Positions 42,902 through 52,569 of a stretch of DNA of 64,000 nucleotides are shown one piece after another. A program made the translations under genes and the position numbers. The notes beneath the pieces are model-generated. The model was not told the origin of the DNA and ran no database searches. It worked only from the letters and a program-made list of their open reading frames with translations. Numbering within the stretch: position 1 is the first letter of the stretch; every line of letters starts with the position of its first letter. Where the stretch lies: contig JAFXLG010000044.1 of the NCBI GenBank assembly GCA_017531305.1, positions 1 to 64,000 on the forward strand. The letters are read 5' to 3'. This DNA is from Alistipes sp. (GTDB taxonomy: Bacteria; Bacteroidota; Bacteroidia; Bacteroidales; Rikenellaceae).

Positions 42902-44407
42902 ATGAAAAGGATGGCATTTTTATTTTTTGGAGCAGTAGCTCTCTCTGCTGTGGCAGGTGGTTTTGCTGCAATTGGTGTTGATAGATATTTTGCAAATAAT
43001 AATTGGAGTGAATTCGCATCCAAAGCCGAAAGTGTTTCGTGGGAGGATAATACCCCTCAGGCAGGCAATCACTTTGCGGCATATCAGGCAGAGCAGTATC
43101 CCGATTTGACATACGCTGCCGAGAATGCTGTGAAGGCGGTAGTCAATATCGAGTCTATACGCGAGGTTCAGTATGGTAGTCGTTCACGTGGATATGATCA
43201 ATTGTACGAGTTCTTCGGTATCCCATACGGTGGTGGCTACGGTCAGCCTCAAACTCGTGAGCAAAAAGCTGGCGGCTCGGGTGTGATCATTTCGCCCGAT
43301 GGCTATATCGTGACCAATAATCACGTTATAGATGAGGCTACCAAGCTCAAGGTTAAGCTCAACGATGGACGTACGTTCGATGCCAAGCTCATCGGTACAG
43401 ATCCCACAACAGATGTGGCATTGATTAAGATCGATGGCGATGATCTGCCTACGCTCAAGTTTGGTAATTCGGATGATTTGCGTTTGGGTGAGTGGGTATT
43501 GGCTATCGGCTCTCCGTTTAATCTGCAATCTACCATTACAGCAGGTATCGTAAGTGCTAAGGCTCGTCATTTGGGTGTTATCGATGAGGATTTCCCTGTG
43601 GAGTCGTTTATCCAGACCGATGCAGCGGTTAACCCTGGTAATTCAGGCGGTGCGTTGGTAAATACTCGTGGCGAGTTGGTGGGTATCAATACCGTCATCA
43701 AGTCTTCGACTGGTAGTTATATTGGCTATTCGTTTGCCGTGCCTGAGACTATCGTGCGCAAGGTGGTGATGGATCTCAAGGAGTATGGTGTTGCTCAGCG
43801 TGCCATGTTGGGAGTAAGTTATCGTCCAATAGATGAGGCTTTTGTTGAGCAGATGGGCGAGGAATTGGGTATCAAGAAGGCTGGCGGTCTCTATGTAAAT
43901 GAGGTTGTAGCAGGTAGTGGTGCTGAGGATGCAGGTTTGCGTAAGGGCGATATTATTACCGCTATCGATGGCGCGAAGACCAACGATGCTTCGATTCTTA
44001 CGGAGAAGATTGCTCAGAAGCGTCCGGGCGATAAGGTGACTATCTCATATAAGCGTAATGATTCAGATAAGAAGGTTGAGGTAACACTTAAGAATCGTGT
44101 GGGCAAGAGTGAGCCTATAACCAAGGATACAACCTCTCTCTCGGAGTCTTTGGGCGGTAAGTTCCAGGACGTGGGGCGTCAGATGTGTGAGAAGTTGGAG
44201 ATTCGCGGTGGTGTGCAGGTAGTGAGCATTAAGCGCGATGGTTTGCTGGCTCGTTCAGGTGTCAAAGAGGGTTTTGTGATCACTTATATCAACGATCGCC
44301 CCGTTCTTTCGACCTCAGATTTCCAGCGTATCAACGAGAAGGTTACAACCATAGATGGAGTATATCCTAACGGTCGCGCGCTGCGTTATGTGATCGTTGC
44401 CGAGTAA
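42902..44407 (+). CDS. htrA: HtrA/DegP-type periplasmic serine protease
   Basis: A 501-residue exported protease/chaperone of damaged envelope proteins. An N-terminal hydrophobic segment (MAFLFFGAVALSAVAGGFAA) targets or anchors it. The trypsin-like domain has H in VTNNHVID, D in TTDVALIK and S in NPGNSGGAL; two PDZ domains follow (about 285-375 and 400-500). I start it at MKRMAFLF, in agreement with the promoter; the frame to 42878 adds eight residues without support. Confidence 0.95.
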   Translation: MKRMAFLFFGAVALSAVAGGFAAIGVDRYFANNNWSEFASKAESVSWEDNTPQAGNHFAAYQAEQYPDLTYAAENAVKAVVNIESIREVQYGSRSRGYDQLYEFFGIPYGGGYGQPQTREQKAGGSGVIISPDGYIVTNNHVIDEATKLKVKLNDGRTFDAKLIGTDPTTDVALIKIDGDDLPTLKFGNSDDLRLGEWVLAIGSPFNLQSTITAGIVSAKARHLGVIDEDFPVESFIQTDAAVNPGNSGGALVNTRGELVGINTVIKSSTGSYIGYSFAVPETIVRKVVMDLKEYGVAQRAMLGVSYRPIDEAFVEQMGEELGIKKAGGLYVNEVVAGSGAEDAGLRKGDIITAIDGAKTNDASILTEKIAQKRPGDKVTISYKRNDSDKKVEVTLKNRVGKSEPITKDTTSLSESLGGKFQDVGRQMCEKLEIRGGVQVVSIKRDGLLARSGVKEGFVITYINDRPVLSTSDFQRINEKVTTIDGVYPNGRALRYVIVAE

Positions 44408-44434
44408 GGATAAGTAAGTAAAGTATAAGCAGTA

Positions 44435-44477
44435 AAACCTGTCTGGCAAGTAATTGCTGGGCAGGTTTGTTGTTTTT
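44435..44477 (+). terminator. Terminator of the HtrA-type gene
   Basis: AAACCTG (44435-44441) pairs with CAGGTTT (44462-44468), extended inward by a few pairs, and is followed by GTTGTTTTT. Confidence 0.8.
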
Positions 44478-44828
44478 ATGTGTGTTTAGATAGATCTGAC
44501 GTAACGATAAATAATATGCGCATAGACATTTAATCCATGACCTGACCTATATCATATAAAATCACACACTAATAATTGAGATCACTATTTTCATTACTTG
44601 AATAATTCTGTTATATTATTAGCAACCCATTTTTTTATCAGCCTATTTTTACTTTTAGGTTTCATAGTAGAGTATATAAATTGATCATATGGTTAATCTG
44701 TATTTAAATTAGTGTAATGAAATAACAGCGAAAAAGGTTAAAATCGAATCGGCGACAAGGGATGGAGGAAAAGAAGTCATTTTTTATCAAGCAACCTCTA
44801 TTCCTAAGTTCCGAGATTGTGTTAAATA
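44478..44828. other. A+T-rich gap with no recognisable gene
   Basis: Between the HtrA terminator and the aldo/keto reductase promoter the DNA is strongly A+T-rich. I see no open frame with family features, no tRNA and no strong hairpin. It may hold upstream control sites of the reductase gene. Confidence 0.5.
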
Positions 44829-44858
44829 TTGGATTTTTTCAAATTATGGTTAACTTTG
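44829..44858 (+). promoter_or_regulatory. Promoter of the aldo/keto reductase gene
   Basis: TTG (44829-44831), 19 bases, TAACTTTG (44851-44858). The resulting leader is about 155 bases, long for this window, and no riboswitch could be recognised in it. Confidence 0.65.
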
Positions 44859-45020
44859 TATCTGGCGATAGAGTTGTTTATTAATCATGGGCAGAATGTT
44901 GCTGGATCTGAAATACTACAGGCTTTTGTTGGTTTGAATCCAGTAGCATGTTTTAACCCTGCGGATCAATATCTACCCTTTCTCGATGACAAGAGTGTTA
45001 AACAAATAAACCTTAAAACT

Positions 45021-45989
45021 ATGAATCTTAAAGAGCGATATGTGGCAGATGCTCACCGCTACGATGATTTCGATCGGATGTATCAGCGTTGCGGTAAGAG
45101 TGGAGTTTTGTTGCCTAAGATAAGTCTCGGATTTTGGCATAACTTCGGTGGGGTAGATCCCTACGAGCGTAGCCGAGCAATCACTCATTATGCCTTCGAT
45201 CATGGTATCACCCATTTTGATCTTGCTAACAACTATGGACCTCCTTATGGTACAGCCGAGGAGACCATGGGACGTTTGATGCAGGATGACTTCAAGCCTT
45301 ATCGTGATGAGTTGTTTATCTCGTCTAAGGCGGGATATGATATGTGGGAGGGACCTTATGGCAATTGGGGATCTCGCAAATATCTGATGGCAAGTCTCGA
45401 TCAGAGCCTTAAGCGTATGAATCTGGATTATGTGGATCTCTTTTATAGCCATCGTTACGATCCTGAGACTCCGTTGGAGGAGACCTTGCAGGCGTTGGTT
45501 GATATTGTGCGTGCGGGTAAGGCTCTGTATGTGGGTATCTCGCGTTGGCCTTTGGAGGCGTTGAAGTTTGCCGATAAGTATCTCAAGGAGCGAGATGTGC
45601 CATTGCTGATATATCAAGGTCGTCTGAATCTTTTGGACCGCGCACCACAAGAGGAGGGAATCTTAGATTATTGCGCAGAGAATGGTATCGGATTCATTTC
45701 GTTCTCACCACTTGCGCAAGGTTTGCTGACCGATAAGTATTTGAAGGAGATCCCCGCAGGATCGCGTATGTCGCGTGAGTCGAGCCTCACTTCAGATCGC
45801 CTGACGCCTGAACTTCGGGAGAATCTGCTTCAGCTCAACGCAAAGGCTGCCGAGCGAGGAGAGAGCCTTGCCCAGATGTCGTTGGCGTGGGTGCTGGCTC
45901 AGAAGGGCGTAACTTCGGTGCTTGTTGGAGCAAGTTCAGTGGCTCAGTTGGAGCGTAATATGAAGTGTGTGGATTCTAAGCCATTTTAA
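45021..45989 (+). CDS. Aldo/keto reductase, L-glyceraldehyde 3-phosphate reductase type
   Basis: A 322-residue NADPH-dependent reductase of the YghZ group. The catalytic tetrad is visible: D and Y in FDLANNYGPPYG, K in ISSKAGY and H in FYSHRYD; the cofactor part has FSPLAQGLL and VGASSVAQLERN. YghZ reduces L-glyceraldehyde 3-phosphate and other aldehydes, probably for detoxification. I start it at MNLKERYV; the 64 residues upstream in the frame overlap the promoter and look non-coding. Confidence 0.93.
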   Translation: MNLKERYVADAHRYDDFDRMYQRCGKSGVLLPKISLGFWHNFGGVDPYERSRAITHYAFDHGITHFDLANNYGPPYGTAEETMGRLMQDDFKPYRDELFISSKAGYDMWEGPYGNWGSRKYLMASLDQSLKRMNLDYVDLFYSHRYDPETPLEETLQALVDIVRAGKALYVGISRWPLEALKFADKYLKERDVPLLIYQGRLNLLDRAPQEEGILDYCAENGIGFISFSPLAQGLLTDKYLKEIPAGSRMSRESSLTSDRLTPELRENLLQLNAKAAERGESLAQMSLAWVLAQKGVTSVLVGASSVAQLERNMKCVDSKPF

Positions 45990-46033
45990 TCTGGAATTCA
46001 GATTCCAAAAGTGTAAGTATTCTAGTAAACATA

Positions 46034-46075
46034 AAAAGTCCGAAAGCGTTGGTGATACTTTCGGACTTTTCTATT
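46034..46075. terminator. Bidirectional terminator
   Basis: 46034-46046 pairs perfectly with 46058-46070 (AAAAGTCCGAAAG arm). It separates the reductase gene from the convergent esterase gene. Confidence 0.9.
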
Positions 46076-46086
46076 TGTTGATAAAT

Positions 46087-47094
46087 CTACTTAAAATACT
46101 TTTTGCAGTAGTTGCTGATTGTCTCATTAACCTTTTGGGTATAATCCTTGTCGTAGCCCAATTCGTGCCCAGAATTAGGGTAGATATATATCTGACTCTC
46201 AATCCCAAAGGACTTTAGACGAGAATCCATCGCTTTGCCATGTTCTGCCGAGACCAATTTGTCATTAGCTCCGTAGGCAAGTACCGCTGGAGGTGTGGCA
46301 GCCGAGACAAGATCCGAAGGAGAAACATTGCTCATGAGTTGCTGGATTAGTTCGTAGCTCAGCTCCTCAGCCTTGACCACCTTGCCCGATATTCCCGATA
46401 CCATCATACATAGCTCCGCCTGCTTGGCTTTACCCTCCTCGGTATTGTTGGCGAGCAGATCCATAATCTGTTTCTTGTCCGATGTGAAGAGCATATTCAT
46501 GTCGGCAGGACCTACCCAGCTGATCATAAATCTAATGGGCAATGGCGATGAGTCGTGATGGCGTGTAGAGTATAGCATCGCCAAGTGAGCTCCAGCCGAG
46601 TACCCTCCGATAGCCATTTGATTAAGCTCATGCCCAAGCTCTGCGCACTTTGACTTGATAGCCTCGGTGCAGGCATAGATATCATCCACCATTGATTCGA
46701 TGTTAGGGTAGGCGTGCTTCTGGCTATGATGCAATGTGTCGCTGGCGATGCGCGAATAGTTCATCGTAGAGGTGATGTAGCCCTGCTTTGCAAAGCGGCG
46801 TGCAGCGTACTCTATATCCTCTTTCTCGCCACCCATCCATGAGCCACCATGCACAAAGAGCATCATCGCGCCTTTCTTGGGATTATTGGGGATAAACAGA
46901 TCGAACCTATTACGTTTCTCATTGCCGTAACTTAGGTTGCGATGTACCGTACCGTCACTCTCGCTCCACTCTACATTGGTGCCTCCGTTTTCTTGATTCA
47001 TCTTAATGCGGTAGAACAGATATCCTCCACCAATAAGGATAATTGTTAAGATGATGGCTACCACAATGCCCAAAATTTTAAATGCTGTTTTCAT
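46087..47094 (-). CDS. Membrane-anchored alpha/beta hydrolase (esterase/lipase-like)
   Basis: A 335-residue protein with one N-terminal membrane helix (about 5-28, LGIVVAIILTIILIGGGYLF) and an exported hydrolase domain. The oxyanion motif is VHGGSWMGG, the nucleophile serine is in GGYSAGA, and D and H are probably in YGANDKLV and NSGHELG. It fits the hormone-sensitive-lipase/BD-FAE-like group, whose members remove ester groups from small molecules or sugars. I start it at MKTAFKIL (47094). Confidence 0.88.
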   Translation of the reverse strand: MKTAFKILGIVVAIILTIILIGGGYLFYRIKMNQENGGTNVEWSESDGTVHRNLSYGNEKRNRFDLFIPNNPKKGAMMLFVHGGSWMGGEKEDIEYAARRFAKQGYITSTMNYSRIASDTLHHSQKHAYPNIESMVDDIYACTEAIKSKCAELGHELNQMAIGGYSAGAHLAMLYSTRHHDSSPLPIRFMISWVGPADMNMLFTSDKKQIMDLLANNTEEGKAKQAELCMMVSGISGKVVKAEELSYELIQQLMSNVSPSDLVSAATPPAVLAYGANDKLVSAEHGKAMDSRLKSFGIESQIYIYPNSGHELGYDKDYTQKVNETISNYCKKYFK

Positions 47095-47317
47095 ATATTT
47101 CCTAAATTTGTTATGCAAAATATAAGCCTTCGGTATAGCTCGAAGTACCATAATAGGTCTCTTCTTTCATATTAGTCGCTCCGTAGAGCCGATTTACTAC
47201 AAATTTAGGATTTTTTATGCAATGAAATTTAAAGATTAGGTTAAAAATTAAGTTAAATATAGAGATGCTGTAAGAATATGCCTTATAATACATTAGCTGT
47301 ATTACGTTAAAACAAAA

Positions 47318-47350
47318 ATAGATTGTCCTTCAAATTTCGGGACAATCTAT
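47318..47350 (-). terminator. Terminator of tRNA-Ser, repeat family copy D
   Basis: 47318-47328 pairs with 47340-47350, with T-rich sequence following on the minus strand (CTATTTTTGTTTT). The segment TTGTCCTTCAAA is shared with copies B and, nearly, C. Confidence 0.8.
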
Positions 47351-47361
47351 TCACTTTTTTG

Positions 47362-47449
47362 CGGAAGGAGGGGGATTCGAACCCCCGGTACCCTAATCGA
47401 GTACGTCAGTTTAGCAAACTGGTGGTTTCAGCCACTCACCCATCCTTCC
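47362..47449 (-). tRNA. tRNA-Ser (anticodon GCT)
   Basis: On the minus strand the acceptor halves GGAAGGA and TCCTTCC pair, followed by discriminator G. The anticodon loop TTTGCTAAA gives GCT, reading AGC/AGU. A long variable arm between ACGTACTCGA and GTACC marks the class II serine form; the T arm GGGGGTTCGAATCCCCC is complete. It stands alone. Confidence 0.95.
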
Positions 47450-47581
47450 AAACCTTATGTTGCTTTCGGAAAAGCGATGCAAAAATATGTAAAAAAAATA
47501 AGAGTGCCAAATATCCATCCATAAATTTTCCGATAAAATGTAAAATATGTTATCTGTTTGGCTAATAATGTAGCGGTAAAA

Positions 47582-47613
47582 TTGTGTGAGTATGCGAAAA
47601 AATGCTATCTTTG
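47582..47613 (+). promoter_or_regulatory. Promoter of the CAT-like gene
   Basis: TTG (47582-47584), 21 bases, TATCTTTG (47606-47613); start codon 24 bases later. Confidence 0.7.
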
Positions 47614-47636
47614 TCGCCCTTCCTAGAATTTGACTT

Positions 47637-48260
47637 ATGAGAGAGATAAATCCCAAAGAGACTACCCGAGCATACGCTTTTCAGATGTGGATGCAGGCTC
47701 CTATGCCGATGGTGACGTTTTTCAAGACACTCGATGTGTCGCGACTTGTAAAAATTAGTCGCCGAAACAGCTTGAAATTCAATATGCTGATGTGTTATTG
47801 CATCGGCAGGGCGGCAAGCAGGATCAAGGAGTTTTATATGTTGCCCGTAGGCGATAAATTAATGCAGTTCGATACTATTGCAGTAAATACCATTGTAGCC
47901 AACAGCGCGGGTGAAGTGAGTTCGTGTGATTTGCCGTATAATGAGGATTTAGTGCAATTCAATAACGATTATCTGCGTCTTACCAATCAGGTAGCTAAAA
48001 GTTGTGCTGACCATGATCTATCTCATGAAAGTATGGTTATTGGCACATCGGCTTTGGCTCAATACGAGATAGATGGTGCGGTGGGTATGTATAGCGGAGT
48101 ATTTAATAATCCGTTTATGATTTGGGGAAAATACAAACGCTCTTGGTTTAAAACTCAGCTTACGGTGTCGTTTCAATTTCATCATACTCAGATGGATGGG
48201 GCGCATGCTTCACGTTTTTTGGATGAGCTTCAGAAGGAGATTGAGAGTTTGAAGTTCTAA
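47637..48260 (+). CDS. Chloramphenicol acetyltransferase-like protein
   Basis: A 207-residue protein of the CAT fold. The catalytic histidine is in FHHTQMDGAHASRFL (HHxxxDG), and FNMLMCYCIGRAA, PVGDKLMQFD and WGKY are family segments. The chain is about the right length for CAT. It is flanked by ordinary chromosomal genes with no mobile element, so an unknown acyl acceptor seems as likely as chloramphenicol. Own promoter; no partner gene. Confidence 0.8.
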   Translation: MREINPKETTRAYAFQMWMQAPMPMVTFFKTLDVSRLVKISRRNSLKFNMLMCYCIGRAASRIKEFYMLPVGDKLMQFDTIAVNTIVANSAGEVSSCDLPYNEDLVQFNNDYLRLTNQVAKSCADHDLSHESMVIGTSALAQYEIDGAVGMYSGVFNNPFMIWGKYKRSWFKTQLTVSFQFHHTQMDGAHASRFLDELQKEIESLKF

Positions 48261-48391
48261 GTTTTGCAATGATTGTTTTTATAGTTGTAGCGCAATCTCT
48301 AATCAGGTTGTGCTACATTTTTATTTAAACCTTTTTTATTGTAAAAGCATTATTTTCCTCCATTATGTTCGAATATTCGGATATAATTTTC

Positions 48392-48399
48392 TAATTTTG
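48392..48399 (+). promoter_or_regulatory. -7 box of the DUF5009-type gene
   Basis: TAATTTTG, an exact TAnnTTTG match, 42 bases before the start codon; no clear -33 element. Confidence 0.5.
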
Positions 48400-48440
48400 T
48401 ATAATTATCGACTAACGAAAACTATAAAACCAAATCAGAT

Positions 48441-49550
48441 ATGAAGAATCAACGATTGATGTCACTCGATGCTTTGCGTGGTTTTGACATGTTTTTCATC
48501 ATGGGTCTTTCGGGACTCATAGCTACTCTTTGTGCATTGTGTCCCAATGCAGTAACCGATGCCATTGCACATAATATGGAGCATGTTGCGTGGGATGGTC
48601 TTACTCACCATGATACGATTTTCCCTCTGTTTTTGTTCTTGGCGGGTGTGTCGTATCCATTCTCGTATGCCAAACAACAGGAGTTGGGTTACACCAAAGC
48701 TAAGGTCTATGCTAAAATTTTCCGCCGTGCTGCGATGCTCATCTTCTTGGGCTTGATTTATAACGGTCTGTTCCGTTTTGATTTCGAGAATCTGCGTTGT
48801 GCCAGCGTTTTAGCTCGCATTGGTATAGCATGGATGGGAGCTGCTTTGCTCTATGTGAATTTCGGAGTTAAGACCCGTGCGTGGATCTCTGTGGCGATTC
48901 TGGTGGGTTATGCGTTGTTGACAAAATATGTGGGCGCGCCCGATGTTGTTGATGCCGATCCGTTGAGCCGCGAGGGTAACATTGTCGGATATATCGACCG
49001 CCTTTTCATGCCCGGACGATTGATCTACGATAACAATCATTTCGATCCCGAAGGTCTGCTTTCGGCTCTGCCAGCTGTGGTTACTGCCATGCTCGGAGTC
49101 TTTACAGGAGAGTTGATCCGTCTGCCGAAGGAGCGTATGTCGGGCGAGAGAAAGACTCTTTGGATGATAGTAGGAGCTGCTGCCCTGATTGTTGTAGCGT
49201 TGCTTGCTAAAGGCTTTGTGCCAATCAATAAGATGCTTTGGTCGAGTACTTTCGTTTGCGCAGTAGGTGGATACTCTGTGGCGATGATGGCTCTGTTCTA
49301 TTATCTGGTAGATGTTCGCGGATGGCAGAAGTGGACATTCATATTCCGCGTTGTGGGTATGAACTCGATTACGATCTATATGGCTCAGCGCATTATGAAT
49401 CTTTGGACAACTTCCAATTTCTTCTTTAAGGGTGCGGCGTCACACATGCCAGAGTTGTGGGGCGATGTGTTTGTCAATCTGGGATATGTCGTTGTATGCT
49501 GGTTGTTGCTCTACTTCCTCTATCGTAAAAAGACATTCTTGAAGGTGTAA
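48441..49550 (+). CDS. DUF5009/HGSNAT-like membrane acyltransferase
   Basis: A 369-residue membrane protein with about ten helices. The start RLMSLDALRGFDMFFIMG and the segment HHDTIFPLFLFLAGVS mark the group related to lysosomal heparan-alpha-glucosaminide N-acetyltransferase, which passes acetyl groups across a membrane to a sugar amine. In gut Bacteroidota such genes often sit near glycan-use genes. Substrate unknown. The next gene, a beta-lactamase-like hydrolase, starts 47 bases later and may be co-transcribed. Confidence 0.87.
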   Translation: MKNQRLMSLDALRGFDMFFIMGLSGLIATLCALCPNAVTDAIAHNMEHVAWDGLTHHDTIFPLFLFLAGVSYPFSYAKQQELGYTKAKVYAKIFRRAAMLIFLGLIYNGLFRFDFENLRCASVLARIGIAWMGAALLYVNFGVKTRAWISVAILVGYALLTKYVGAPDVVDADPLSREGNIVGYIDRLFMPGRLIYDNNHFDPEGLLSALPAVVTAMLGVFTGELIRLPKERMSGERKTLWMIVGAAALIVVALLAKGFVPINKMLWSSTFVCAVGGYSVAMMALFYYLVDVRGWQKWTFIFRVVGMNSITIYMAQRIMNLWTTSNFFFKGAASHMPELWGDVFVNLGYVVVCWLLLYFLYRKKTFLKV

Positions 49551-49597
49551 TTGCATGTCGAAATAATTAATAATAATTGAAAAATATGAGAGGATTT

Positions 49598-50833
49598 ATG
49601 AAATTTAGCTGTGTCTTCATCATTGTGATGTTGTCGCTGAGCATGAACGTTTCGGCACAGAAAAAGGCTAAGGATTCAAAAACCACTTATGCTCAGGAGG
49701 TTTTGCAGCCTTATGTGGATAGCGGTCAGCTATCTGGAGCTATCAGTGTATTCTACAAAGATGGTGTTCAAGAGACTTGTTGTGTGGGTTATGCCGATGT
49801 GGCGGCGAAGCGTCCTATCAAGTTGGATAACGTCTTTATGCAGTGCTCTCAGACTAAGGGTTTCTGCGGTGTGACAATAGCCAAATTAGTCGAGGAGGGT
49901 AAAATCTCGCTTGATGACCCTGTTTCAAAATATCTGCATGAGTTTAAGGAGTTGTGGGTGCAGGTATCGAATAAGGATGGCGTGAAGACTCTGCACAAGG
50001 CGAAGAATACGCTTACCATTCGCATGGTACTCAACCATACGGGAGGCTTCCCTTTCGAGGCGAGTGTTAAGCGCAATGATGTTCGCGGAGGTGGTTGGAG
50101 TGGAGGAGCTCCTCTGCGTCAGGTCGCTGTCGTTGCGGCTGAATCTCCTATTATGTTTGAGCCTGGTACACGTGATTTGTATTCTAATACAGGTATTGAT
50201 ATCGGTGCAGCAATCGTGGAGGTTGTTACAGGTATGAAGTGGGAGAATTACCTCAAGCAAGAGGTTTTGGATCCGTTGGGTATGAAATCTACATGGTTTT
50301 GGCCTACCGACAAGCAACTCAAGAAGAAGATTGAACTCTATGCTTTCAAGCAGAATGCTCCTGCCGAGTGGGTTGAGGAGATGGCTTGGCAGCAGCGTCC
50401 TTACAATGATTCTCACGTCTTTGCATCTGCGGGTGCAGGTTTGTGGACTACGGCGGCAGATCAGCTCAAATTCTATAAGATGTTGATGAATCTCGGTATG
50501 GGTGAGAATGGCGTGCGTATCTTGAAGGAGGAGACCGTAAAGTCTATTTTGGCATGCACTACTCGCCCTCAAAATATGGGAGGTTATTCGCTTGGTTTGA
50601 ATGCCCCTGTCAAGGATAGCGAAGACTCTTGGTTTGGTCACGGAGGAGCTTGGGGTACCAACTGTATGGTTAATTGGCACAAGAAGCAACTGAAATTATG
50701 GGTAATCCAGAGTGCGGGCGGTCCTCAGCCTTGGAATGCTAAAGTAAACGAGGCTGCTGAGAAGTTCTTTGCACAGCCTTTTGACTCCTCTGGTGTAGAT
50801 GCATATACAGGCAGAGTCGGCTCAAATAGATAA
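49598..50833 (+). CDS. Exported serine hydrolase, class C beta-lactamase/CubicO-like
   Basis: A 411-residue exported protein (signal peptide to about residue 21, MNVSAQ). The catalytic motif SxxK is in CSQTKGF, the YxN motif in LYSNTG, and the third motif is HGGAWG in place of KTG. Relatives are peptidases or esterases more often than true beta-lactamases. I start it at MKFSCVF, behind GAGAGGATTT; an upstream ATG at 49586 would add four residues. Probably in one unit with the DUF5009-type gene. Confidence 0.87.
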   Translation: MKFSCVFIIVMLSLSMNVSAQKKAKDSKTTYAQEVLQPYVDSGQLSGAISVFYKDGVQETCCVGYADVAAKRPIKLDNVFMQCSQTKGFCGVTIAKLVEEGKISLDDPVSKYLHEFKELWVQVSNKDGVKTLHKAKNTLTIRMVLNHTGGFPFEASVKRNDVRGGGWSGGAPLRQVAVVAAESPIMFEPGTRDLYSNTGIDIGAAIVEVVTGMKWENYLKQEVLDPLGMKSTWFWPTDKQLKKKIELYAFKQNAPAEWVEEMAWQQRPYNDSHVFASAGAGLWTTAADQLKFYKMLMNLGMGENGVRILKEETVKSILACTTRPQNMGGYSLGLNAPVKDSEDSWFGHGGAWGTNCMVNWHKKQLKLWVIQSAGGPQPWNAKVNEAAEKFFAQPFDSSGVDAYTGRVGSNR

Positions 50834-50861
50834 AATGTCGTTTTGCGAGATGAATGAACAG

Positions 50862-50902
50862 TCGAGGGATACATCGTTGGGGTGTATCCCTCGATTGTGT
50901 TG
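50862..50902 (+). terminator. Terminator after the serine hydrolase gene
   Basis: 50862-50872 pairs with 50884-50894 (11 bp, 11-base loop); the T-tract after it is weak (TTGTGTTG). Confidence 0.65.
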
Positions 50903-51072
50903 AAGGAGGTGTTTGCAAGAGCTTAATAACCCTTTTGGGGTAACTCTTTTTGCAATGTAATATTTGTTTAAAATTGAGTTTTTCCAACCTTTAATAAATG
51001 CCATAATGAATTGGTAAGTAATTTGTTGGCGAAATAATCTACATACCGTACCAATTATTAATTATTTTTTTG

Positions 51073-51080
51073 TATTTTTG
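51073..51080 (+). promoter_or_regulatory. -7 box of the suf operon
   Basis: TATTTTTG, 20 bases before the sufB start codon. No exact -33 element. No iron-responsive operator could be recognised. Confidence 0.5.
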
Positions 51081-51099
51081 TGAACTATAATTATAAATT

Positions 51100-52542
51100 A
51101 TGGCTGAAAAAGATAAGGATCTAATAGAAAAAATAGATAAAGAATACGAGTACGGATTCACCACCGATATTGAGACCGAAACCATCGGCAGATGTCTTAA
51201 TGAGGATGTCATCCGTCTTATCTCTGCCAAGAAGGAGGAGCCTGAGTGGATGCTTGAGAGGCGTTTGAAGGCTTTCCGCCATTGGCAGAAGATGCCTTTG
51301 CCCACTTGGGCACATCTGGATATCCCAGAGATTGATTTTCAGGATATTATCTATTATGCTGCCCCCAAACAACGTAAAAAGCTTGGCTCGATGGATGAGG
51401 TTGATCCCGAGTTGAAACGTACTTTCGACAAGTTGGGAATTCCGCTTGAGGAGCAGATGGCGTTGGCTGGTGTGGCTGTCGATGCTGTGATGGATTCGGT
51501 GTCGGTGAAGACCACATTCCGTGAGACTTTGGCCGAGAAGGGTATTATCTTCTGCTCTATCTCGGAGGCAATCCGCGAATATCCAGATTTGGTTAAGAAG
51601 TATTTGGGATCTGTAGTCCCTTATACCGATAACTTCTATGCGGCACTCAATGCTGCGGTATTTTCCGATGGCTCGTTCTGCTATATTCCAAAGGGAGTAC
51701 GTTGCCCGATGGAGCTCTCGACCTATTTCCGTATCAATGCCGAGGGTACGGGACAATTTGAGCGTACTCTGCTTGTGGCAGATGAGGGTTCGTATGTGAG
51801 CTATCTGGAGGGTTGTACCGCACCTCAGCGCGATGAGAATCAGTTGCACGCAGCAGTTGTGGAGATCGTGGTTGAGCGTGATGCCGAAGTGAAATACTCT
51901 ACCGTGCAGAATTGGTATCCTGGCGATAAAGAGGGTAAAGGTGGTATCTATAATTTCGTAACTAAACGTGGTTTGTGTCGCCAGAATGCCCATCTTTCAT
52001 GGACTCAGGTGGAGACAGGCTCTGCCATTACATGGAAATATCCGAGCTGTGTGTTGCTTGGCGATAATTCTGTGGGTGAGTTCTACTCTGTGGCGATGAC
52101 CAATAATTTCCAGCAGGCAGATACTGGCACCAAGATGATCCACATTGGTCGTAATACCCGTAGCCGTATCGTTTCGAAGGGAATCTCGGCAGGCAAGAGT
52201 CAGAATGCTTATCGAGGTTTGGTGCGCGTGGCTAAGGGTGCAGATAATGCACGTAACTATTCGCAGTGTGATTCGTTGCTTATCGGCGACAAGTGTGGCG
52301 CACATACATTCCCCGAGATTGATTCACATAACCCAACAGCGGTGTTGGAGCATGAGGCTACAACCTCAAAGATCTCAGAAGATCAGCTCTTCTATTGTAA
52401 TCAGAGAGGTATCTCGACTGAGGATGCCGTAGGTCTGATTGTGAACGGATACGCTCGCGAGGTGTTGTCGAAGTTGCCTATGGAGTTTGCAGTTGAGGCT
52501 CAGAAGTTGCTCGCTATCAGTTTGGAAGGCTCAGTTGGTTAA
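51100..52542 (+). CDS. sufB: Fe-S cluster assembly protein SufB
   Basis: A 480-residue scaffold subunit of the SufBCD complex, on which iron-sulfur clusters are built in the cytoplasm. Typical segments are [18 protein letters not shown] near the N-terminus, [25 protein letters not shown] and the C-terminal GAHTFPEI and QRGIS. Length is normal. It heads the sufBCDS operon, 27 bases before sufC. Confidence 0.97.
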   Translation: MAEKDKDLIEKIDKEYEYGFTTDIETETIGRCLNEDVIRLISAKKEEPEWMLERRLKAFRHWQKMPLPTWAHLDIPEIDFQDIIYYAAPKQRKKLGSMDEVDPELKRTFDKLGIPLEEQMALAGVAVDAVMDSVSVKTTFRETLAEKGIIFCSISEAIREYPDLVKKYLGSVVPYTDNFYAALNAAVFSDGSFCYIPKGVRCPMELSTYFRINAEGTGQFERTLLVADEGSYVSYLEGCTAPQRDENQLHAAVVEIVVERDAEVKYSTVQNWYPGDKEGKGGIYNFVTKRGLCRQNAHLSWTQVETGSAITWKYPSCVLLGDNSVGEFYSVAMTNNFQQADTGTKMIHIGRNTRSRIVSKGISAGKSQNAYRGLVRVAKGADNARNYSQCDSLLIGDKCGAHTFPEIDSHNPTAVLEHEATTSKISEDQLFYCNQRGISTEDAVGLIVNGYAREVLSKLPMEFAVEAQKLLAISLEGSVG

Positions 52543-52569
52543 AGTGTAAAATAAAGAAAACGATATAAT

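Noticed and set aside
44829..45020. N-terminal extension of the aldo/keto reductase
   Set aside because: The frame is open but overlaps an exact promoter, and the family alignment begins only at MNLKERYV.
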